A stretch of 64,000 nt of DNA, taken from IMG/VR virus record IMGVR_UViG_3300027710_000011, positions 212,773-276,772 of that record; one strand, 5' to 3'. Below, piece by piece: positions 59,312-64,000 of this stretch. Both the position numbers and the translations under genes were made by a program. How positions within the stretch are numbered: position 1 is the first letter of the stretch; each line of letters opens with the position of its first letter. The notes beneath the pieces were generated by a model that was not told the DNA's origin, did not search any database, and saw nothing but the letters and a program-made list of their open reading frames with translations. This stretch comes from a virus.

Positions 59312-61048
59312 ATGAGTGATCCTATTCAAAAACCGGTAGTCGTGAGAAACTCTCTCACGGTTATCGGACCAATTGGAGCAGCCACACTGGTTACGACCGG
59401 GCTCGCTACTTTGGCAAGCGCAAATATTCAAGGCACGGCAGTCGTTGGCACCTCACTGATTGTTTCTGGTCCTGTAACTGGAACTTCATTTAGCGGTATT
59501 GGCACCTCGTTGTCTGCACTGAATGCATCCAACTTAGAATCAGGTACTGTACCAATTGCTCGACTCGGCACAAGTGGTGTAGCAGGTGCTACCACGTTCC
59601 TGCGGGGTGACAATAGCTGGAGCAGTGTAGTTACGGCAGTAACCGTTGTAGCTGCTAACGGTATCTCAGGTTCTATTGCAACCCAAGGTACCACTCCAGC
59701 AATCACATTGACTCTGGGCGCCATCACGCCCACCAGTATCAATACAGCAGGAAGTGTGACGGCAGCTTCTTTCAGTGGTTCTGGCGCTAGCCTGACTTCT
59801 CTGAATGGTACTAACGTTTCCAGCGGCCTCATTAATCCAGCTCGACTGGGTACAGGTACACCAAGCTCTGCCTTCTTCTTGCGAGGAGACGGTACTTGGA
59901 ATTCTGTTGTTGCTATTGCATTGCAAGGCTCAGGCTTGGCTAATACGAATGCAGCGATGGGTTCATCGGTAGCGGTCGGTACTTATGCCGCTACCGCTGG
60001 TGTGACATGGATCAGCTCTGCTTCAGCTACGAACGGAAAATCGTGGCAGATGTGGACAACGCCATCCGGGAATTTGTTCCTAGGTACCTTGAGTGATGAT
60101 GGTGCTTCGAATACTGTTGGCGTTACGTTCACTCGTAGCGCTCTGACGGTTACTAATATTGCTTTTGCGGCCACAACTGTGACAATGAATGCCGCAGTCA
60201 GCGGCACGTCGTTCAGCGGTTCGGGTACGGGTTTGACCGCATTGAATGCGTCTAACTTGGCATCAGGTACCGTACCGACTGCGCGTTTGGCGTCAGGCAC
60301 CGCTAATAACCAAACGTTCCTACGCGGCGATGGTTTCTGGGCCGTTCCTTCAGCTTCTGGAGATATCTCAGTAACTACTGTTAACAGTAGTGGAATGGGA
60401 ACTTTTGGTAGCTTGTCGGTTAATGGCGCCACAACGCTGAGTACGTTGTCCGTGAATTCAACAACGACTCTTGCGAGTTTGACTGTAAATTCAAACGCAA
60501 GCTTCAGCGCTGGTTTCACCGCTAATGGTTCCGCAAGCATTGGTGGTTCATTGTCAGTTGCTGGATCGTTGACGACTGGCGACGTCACCGGCACGGTGTT
60601 CATTCCAACTTCTAACACTCCGCCGGCGTACGGCGTGTACGAAGGTAGTACGGTTGGCGGAGTCGGTATTGCTACAGGTGGTCTGGAACGTTTGTCAGTT
60701 TCACCTTCCGGCGTAATTACGCAATCTGGGCCAGTGGTTAGCATTATCAATACGTTAACCTCGCCTGTTGTGGATTGTTCAAAAGGCAACTACTTCAAGA
60801 GAACGTACACCAGTGCACAAACCTGGTCGTTCATCAACGTCCCAGCGGGCGTCTTCTACAGCTTCATCCTGCGCATCACTCGCAGTGGTTCTGCCGCTGC
60901 TCAAACATGGCCGTCAAGTGTCAAATGGTCTGGTGGTGCTGTGCCGGTCCTATCCAACACCAACGGCGGTAATGACATTTTTGAGTTCATGACAGATGAC
61001 GGCGGCGTCAGCTGGCGCGCATTCCGTCGTACCACGACAACTACGTAA
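59312..61048 (+). CDS. Repeat-containing tail fibre protein, 578 aa
   Basis: ATG at 59312 with AAAAGGAC upstream. Three copies of a roughly 50-residue unit (pattern: TSFSGxGTxLxALNASNLxSGTVP...RLG... FLRGDxxW) start near residues 55, 148 and 297; such units occur in many fibres. The shaft ends in a Thr/Ser-rich region and a small C-terminal domain with aromatic residues (KRTYTSAQTWSFINVP), possibly receptor-binding. No S74 chaperone is visible. Confidence 0.82.
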   Translation: MSDPIQKPVVVRNSLTVIGPIGAATLVTTGLATLASANIQGTAVVGTSLIVSGPVTGTSFSGIGTSLSALNASNLESGTVPIARLGTSGVAGATTFLRGDNSWSSVVTAVTVVAANGISGSIATQGTTPAITLTLGAITPTSINTAGSVTAASFSGSGASLTSLNGTNVSSGLINPARLGTGTPSSAFFLRGDGTWNSVVAIALQGSGLANTNAAMGSSVAVGTYAATAGVTWISSASATNGKSWQMWTTPSGNLFLGTLSDDGASNTVGVTFTRSALTVTNIAFAATTVTMNAAVSGTSFSGSGTGLTALNASNLASGTVPTARLASGTANNQTFLRGDGFWAVPSASGDISVTTVNSSGMGTFGSLSVNGATTLSTLSVNSTTTLASLTVNSNASFSAGFTANGSASIGGSLSVAGSLTTGDVTGTVFIPTSNTPPAYGVYEGSTVGGVGIATGGLERLSVSPSGVITQSGPVVSIINTLTSPVVDCSKGNYFKRTYTSAQTWSFINVPAGVFYSFILRITRSGSAAAQTWPSSVKWSGGAVPVLSNTNGGNDIFEFMTDDGGVSWRAFRRTTTTT

Positions 61049-61060
61049 AAGGACATAAAG

Positions 61061-61089
61061 AAGGAAGCGGTTGGCGACCGCTTTCCTTT
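61061..61089 (+). terminator. Hairpin terminator
   Basis: Imperfect stem of eleven pairs with one bulge (AAGGAAGCGGT/ACCGCTTTCCTT), 13 bases after the fibre stop. The tail is TTAAGG; no TATG follows. Confidence 0.65.
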
Positions 61090-61231
61090 AAGGTAGTTTT
61101 TTACCCGAAATGATTTGACAACAGTTATTGGATCTGACAAGGTTTATTTACGTAAGCATGTCGATCATCAGGGATTTACTACTCTTAAAGAGAAGTGTTC
61201 TTCATTCGCCATAAACTCTGCAGAGGTTTCG

Positions 61232-62611
61232 ATGTCAGATATCAGTACAGAAAATCTAGACAATGATCTAGACTCACCGTTGCTCGCGCGACCAAGCCTT
61301 CTTGACGCCGTCACTCGTGTGAGCGCTTTGAGCCGCTATATCCAGACCGCTGATCCCGCGACTTTGCTGGTGACGAACAAACTGTCTGTGATTGGTGATG
61401 TTCGTGCGAACAGCAACCTTCACGTTCAAGGACAACTCAGCTTCGGTAATGCCGGCACAGCCGGTTATGTGCTGACCTCTCAAGGTCCTGGTCTGCCTGC
61501 GACCTGGAGCACAGTGGCTGCTGGTGATAAGTACAAAGCTACTTCCACAAGCAACCTGACAATTGATGCGGTCACTCCAAAGACCGTGGTTATCGAGCCA
61601 GATCTGTCGTATTCGACAGGCCAATCTGTCGTGGTAACAAATAACGCAACCCGCTATATGGGTGGCACTGTTCAATCCTATGACCCCGCGACTGGCAGCT
61701 TGGTATTTGCAAACGAATACCAGCTCGGAAGTGGCTCTTTTTCGTCATGGACGGTGAACATCGCTGGTAAGAAGGGAACTGATGGTACCAACGGTACTGC
61801 TGGTTCTTCGTGGTACAACGGCACCACTGTTCCTTCGGCCGGTACCGGCGTAGACAACGACTACTACATCAACAAGACCAATGGTGACTACTACCAGAAG
61901 CAGGTAGGTGCTTGGGTCTTGCAAGGCAACTTGACGGGTCCTTCGGGATCTGGTGGTGGAGGCGGTAGCTCTACCGTCTACTCGACTACGTCCAGGTATC
62001 AGGCAATTACCACGGCCGGTGAAGGCGTGACGATTGTTTCCTCAGCCTCGGTTAAAACAGGTATTTCTTGGTCACGCGTAGGATCTACGATGACCATCGT
62101 AGATCCTGGACACAATCGGTTGTCGGGTCAGCGCGTCATTCTGAGAAATACCAACGTACCTGTGTTTGACACACTTACGCTCACCCTAACCGCCGACACT
62201 TTCGATGTCACTTGTGCTGACACTGGTCCAACCAGTGGTACAGCTGCGGCCTATTCGATGGGCTTCACATTTGCCTATGTTGGCCCAGCAAACGCAAAAA
62301 CTGGCGGCGTCGTCAGCGCTCCTCCTGGATCCGATTGCGTGTTGCTGAGTATTCGTATCCACATGGCTGCGAATACTCGTGCTACTACCACTTGGCAACT
62401 CACAGTTCCAAAGGGTAACGTGAACGGCGCAGGCGGCCAAACCGGTCTGGACGACATGTCTATTCCAGTGCAGCAGATTCGTCAAGACAGCATTGCGCTA
62501 CCGGCAGTGGGTAACACCATTGCGTGCAACGTAGGTGGAGATTGGGGCGTGTATACGTTTGGCGCTCTGCCAGCCGCTACAACGGGTATTCACATCCTCG
62601 CTAACTTCTAA
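61232..62611 (+). CDS. Tail fibre protein with collagen-like linker, 459 aa
   Basis: Start at ATG 61232 (MSDISTENLDNDLDSPLL), chosen for GAGG upstream; a longer frame from 61115 lacks a site. The N terminus (DSPLLARPSLLDA) echoes the attachment motif of the two S74 fibres. The middle has a collagen-like segment (GKKGTDGTNGTAG) and the YNGTTVPSAGTGVDNDYYIN module common in fibres, then a GSGGGGGS linker and a C-terminal beta domain of about 180 residues. Probably a fibre or a receptor-binding tip. Confidence 0.8.
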   Translation: MSDISTENLDNDLDSPLLARPSLLDAVTRVSALSRYIQTADPATLLVTNKLSVIGDVRANSNLHVQGQLSFGNAGTAGYVLTSQGPGLPATWSTVAAGDKYKATSTSNLTIDAVTPKTVVIEPDLSYSTGQSVVVTNNATRYMGGTVQSYDPATGSLVFANEYQLGSGSFSSWTVNIAGKKGTDGTNGTAGSSWYNGTTVPSAGTGVDNDYYINKTNGDYYQKQVGAWVLQGNLTGPSGSGGGGGSSTVYSTTSRYQAITTAGEGVTIVSSASVKTGISWSRVGSTMTIVDPGHNRLSGQRVILRNTNVPVFDTLTLTLTADTFDVTCADTGPTSGTAAAYSMGFTFAYVGPANAKTGGVVSAPPGSDCVLLSIRIHMAANTRATTTWQLTVPKGNVNGAGGQTGLDDMSIPVQQIRQDSIALPAVGNTIACNVGGDWGVYTFGALPAATTGIHILANF

Positions 62612-62620
62612 GGAGCGAAA

Positions 62621-63313
62621 GTGGATACTCGTCCCATCAACGCATCGCTTTTAGTAGACGCTTTCACGCCTACTGGAAATCCCGGCGAGTACACGTTTGA
62701 CAATGCGTTCTACAACAACCAGGCTGACCAAACTGGTAATGGTGCTTACGACGTTCAGGTAGATTTTGTACTTTACGTACCTGCCACGAACTTCAACACC
62801 GGCGGGTCTCTTACCGGCGTTGTTCATCGTTATAAGTTAACAACTGTTACTGTTGTAGACAGTAGCCACATTAGTGGCACGATGATTTGGGATGAACTCG
62901 GCCAAGAAGGTTTAGAAGTCCCAACTAACGGCGCCGGTTGTGGTTTGAGTCAGGCAAGTCCGTCTTCAAAGTACGGATATGCGCCAGCTGACGCCCTTTA
63001 CTCTGAGTTACCACCAGGTTTTACCGTTCAGTCTGTTCAGACTGATCTGTGGAACATCACTGACATTGCATCGCCTGGGCCAGGGCCTGGTCCAAGTGGT
63101 TCTGTCTACAAACGAACTATCGGCGATTCTGTTGCCGATAGCTTCACCCTTCATCACGCGCTGAATACCCTGGACATAAGCGTCACAGTTTATGAACTGA
63201 GTACCGGTGCTGATGTGTACGCTGGCGTCGTTCGAACGGGTCCGAACGATGTTAGGATTGATTTCGCGTACCCAATTGAAACGAACAGTCATCGCGTGAT
63301 TGTTCGTTCCTGA
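62621..63313 (+). CDS. Small tail-fibre-associated protein, 230 aa, GTG start
   Basis: GTG at 62621 with AAGGAG upstream, ten bases after the previous gene. Beta-rich N-terminal domain of about 145 residues, a Pro/Gly linker (SPGPGPGPSGS) and a C-terminal domain of about 70 residues (TIGDSVADSFTLHHALN) that looks like a small trimer or cap domain found at fibre ends. Probably a fibre-assembly or fibre-tip component. No chaperone motif. Confidence 0.72.
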   Translation: MDTRPINASLLVDAFTPTGNPGEYTFDNAFYNNQADQTGNGAYDVQVDFVLYVPATNFNTGGSLTGVVHRYKLTTVTVVDSSHISGTMIWDELGQEGLEVPTNGAGCGLSQASPSSKYGYAPADALYSELPPGFTVQSVQTDLWNITDIASPGPGPGPSGSVYKRTIGDSVADSFTLHHALNTLDISVTVYELSTGADVYAGVVRTGPNDVRIDFAYPIETNSHRVIVRS

Positions 63314-63377
63314 TCTCCCCAACTAGACCGGCATTTCGCTTGTCTTATCTTCACCACCTCCCTTAGGAGTTTTTCTC

Positions 63378-64000
63378 ATGTTCCCAAAGTTTCACGGTAT
63401 TGCCCTGGCAGCGAACAGCTGGATCAGCAACGCAGTTGTGGAGAACCTGGCTGCTGACCCGACGCCCCTGGGTGCCGGTCGCATCTGGTACAACACTTCC
63501 GACAAGGGCCTGAAGTTCAGCTCGCTCGACGCTGGCGGCGCCATCGTTGTGCAAGTGGTCGCCACTGGTGCCGACGTTGCTGCTGCTGTTGCAGCCATCG
63601 CCGCTCTGGGCGCTCGCGTCACTGCCGTTGAAGGCAGCTACATCAACAAGGACGGTTCCGTTGCCTTCACTGGCGATGTGAATGCTGGCGGCAACAAGGT
63701 CGTCAACGTTGCCAATGGCACGGTTGGTTCGGATGCAGTGAACTATAGCCAGCTGCAAGCTGCTATCACTTCGCTGGCCAACGCCTTCCTGTACGTCGGT
63801 ACCGTTGCTGGCGGTGCTGACGCTGGTGCTGCCTTCGACATGTCGACGTCGGCCGACGTGACCGTTGGTGCCTACTACAAGGTTTCCGCTCCCGGTTACT
63901 TCAAGGTCGGCGCAGCTGGCGTCCCCTTCTTCGCCAACACCAACGACGGCCTGGTCTTCAACAGCCTGAGCGGTGTTGACGTCATCGACAACACCAACAG
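63378..64000 (+). CDS. Tail fibre/virion protein, 3' end outside window
   Basis: ATG at 63378 with TTAGGAG upstream, open to the window end (207 codons). Begins MFPKFHGIALAANSWISN, then a module (LGAGRIWYNTSDKGLKFSS) typical of fibre and virion proteins in large phages. A short Ala/Val heptad region follows, then GDVNAGGNKVVNVANGT, a fibre-shaft repeat. Third positions are strongly C-biased, unlike the upstream fibres, suggesting a more abundant product. Its C-terminal part is not visible. Confidence 0.8.
   Translation, partial: MFPKFHGIALAANSWISNAVVENLAADPTPLGAGRIWYNTSDKGLKFSSLDAGGAIVVQVVATGADVAAAVAAIAALGARVTAVEGSYINKDGSVAFTGDVNAGGNKVVNVANGTVGSDAVNYSQLQAAITSLANAFLYVGTVAGGADAGAAFDMSTSADVTVGAYYKVSAPGYFKVGAAGVPFFANTNDGLVFNSLSGVDVIDNTN

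Noticed and set aside
1-64000. CRISPR arrays, insertion sequences, integrase or toxin-antitoxin modules
   Set aside because: No regularly spaced repeats, terminal inverted repeats with transposase motifs, tyrosine or serine recombinase motifs, or paired small toxin-antitoxin genes were seen.

Overview
The window is a contiguous piece of a jumbo tailed phage (contractile-tailed myovirus) related to Pseudomonas phage phiKZ. The diagnostic genes are a multisubunit, virion-type RNA polymerase (beta, beta-prime N-terminal half with DFDGD, and a separately encoded beta C-terminal domain), a phiKZ-size tail sheath and tube pair, a TerL, a prohead protease, a giant tape-measure protein with a soluble lytic transglycosylase domain, a UvsX/RecA-like ATPase and an RNase H. 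Much of the gene order matches what I remember of phiKZ (genes 25-30, about 149-155 and about 175-181). A lipoprotein next to a small membrane protein looks like a spanin pair and, with a DUF6527-like protein, suggests a Gram-negative, probably proteobacterial host. G+C is near one half by eye. I recognised no tRNA, IS element, CRISPR array or integrase. The major capsid protein, portal, chimallin and beta-prime C-terminal half are not in this window.

Layout. 1-1500 holds three small minus-strand genes of unknown function and 1651-2355 one plus gene. 2356-3082 is an unusual 727-bp noncoding region full of inverted repeats, including a 42-nt run of strictly alternating purine and pyrimidine. 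3083-7227 has two unknown genes and TerL. 7286-10318 (minus) encodes tail tube and sheath. 10799-16100 (plus) encodes three virion-type proteins. 16203-18437 (minus) is a four-gene block of unknown proteins. 18539-29211 (minus) runs from the RNA polymerase (beta-prime, beta) through three unknown proteins and the prohead protease to two small, possibly nucleic-acid-binding proteins. 29310-38237 (plus) encodes the tape-measure/transglycosylase and a membrane-associated structural protein. 38283-41324 (minus) includes a NADAR-like protein. One plus gene (41470-41931) sits next to a striking divergent promoter candidate. 41979-46244 (minus) carries the detached beta C-terminal domain, a DUF2493/SLOG protein and the UvsX-like ATPase. 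46394-47598 (plus) has a likely structural protein and a zinc-binding-type protein. 47668-50677 (minus) has RNase H and the spanin-like pair. 50820-64000 (plus) is a tail/baseplate and tail-fibre region with two S74-type chaperone-tipped fibres and further fibre-like proteins, running off the end.

Regulation. Genes are in short blocks on alternating strands separated by strong hairpins. In 12 of about 18 hairpins the 3' arm is followed within a few bases by T(T)TATG or a close variant, in the direction of transcription. I recall TATG as the late-promoter motif of the phiKZ non-virion RNA polymerase, so these sites may combine termination of one unit with initiation of the next.
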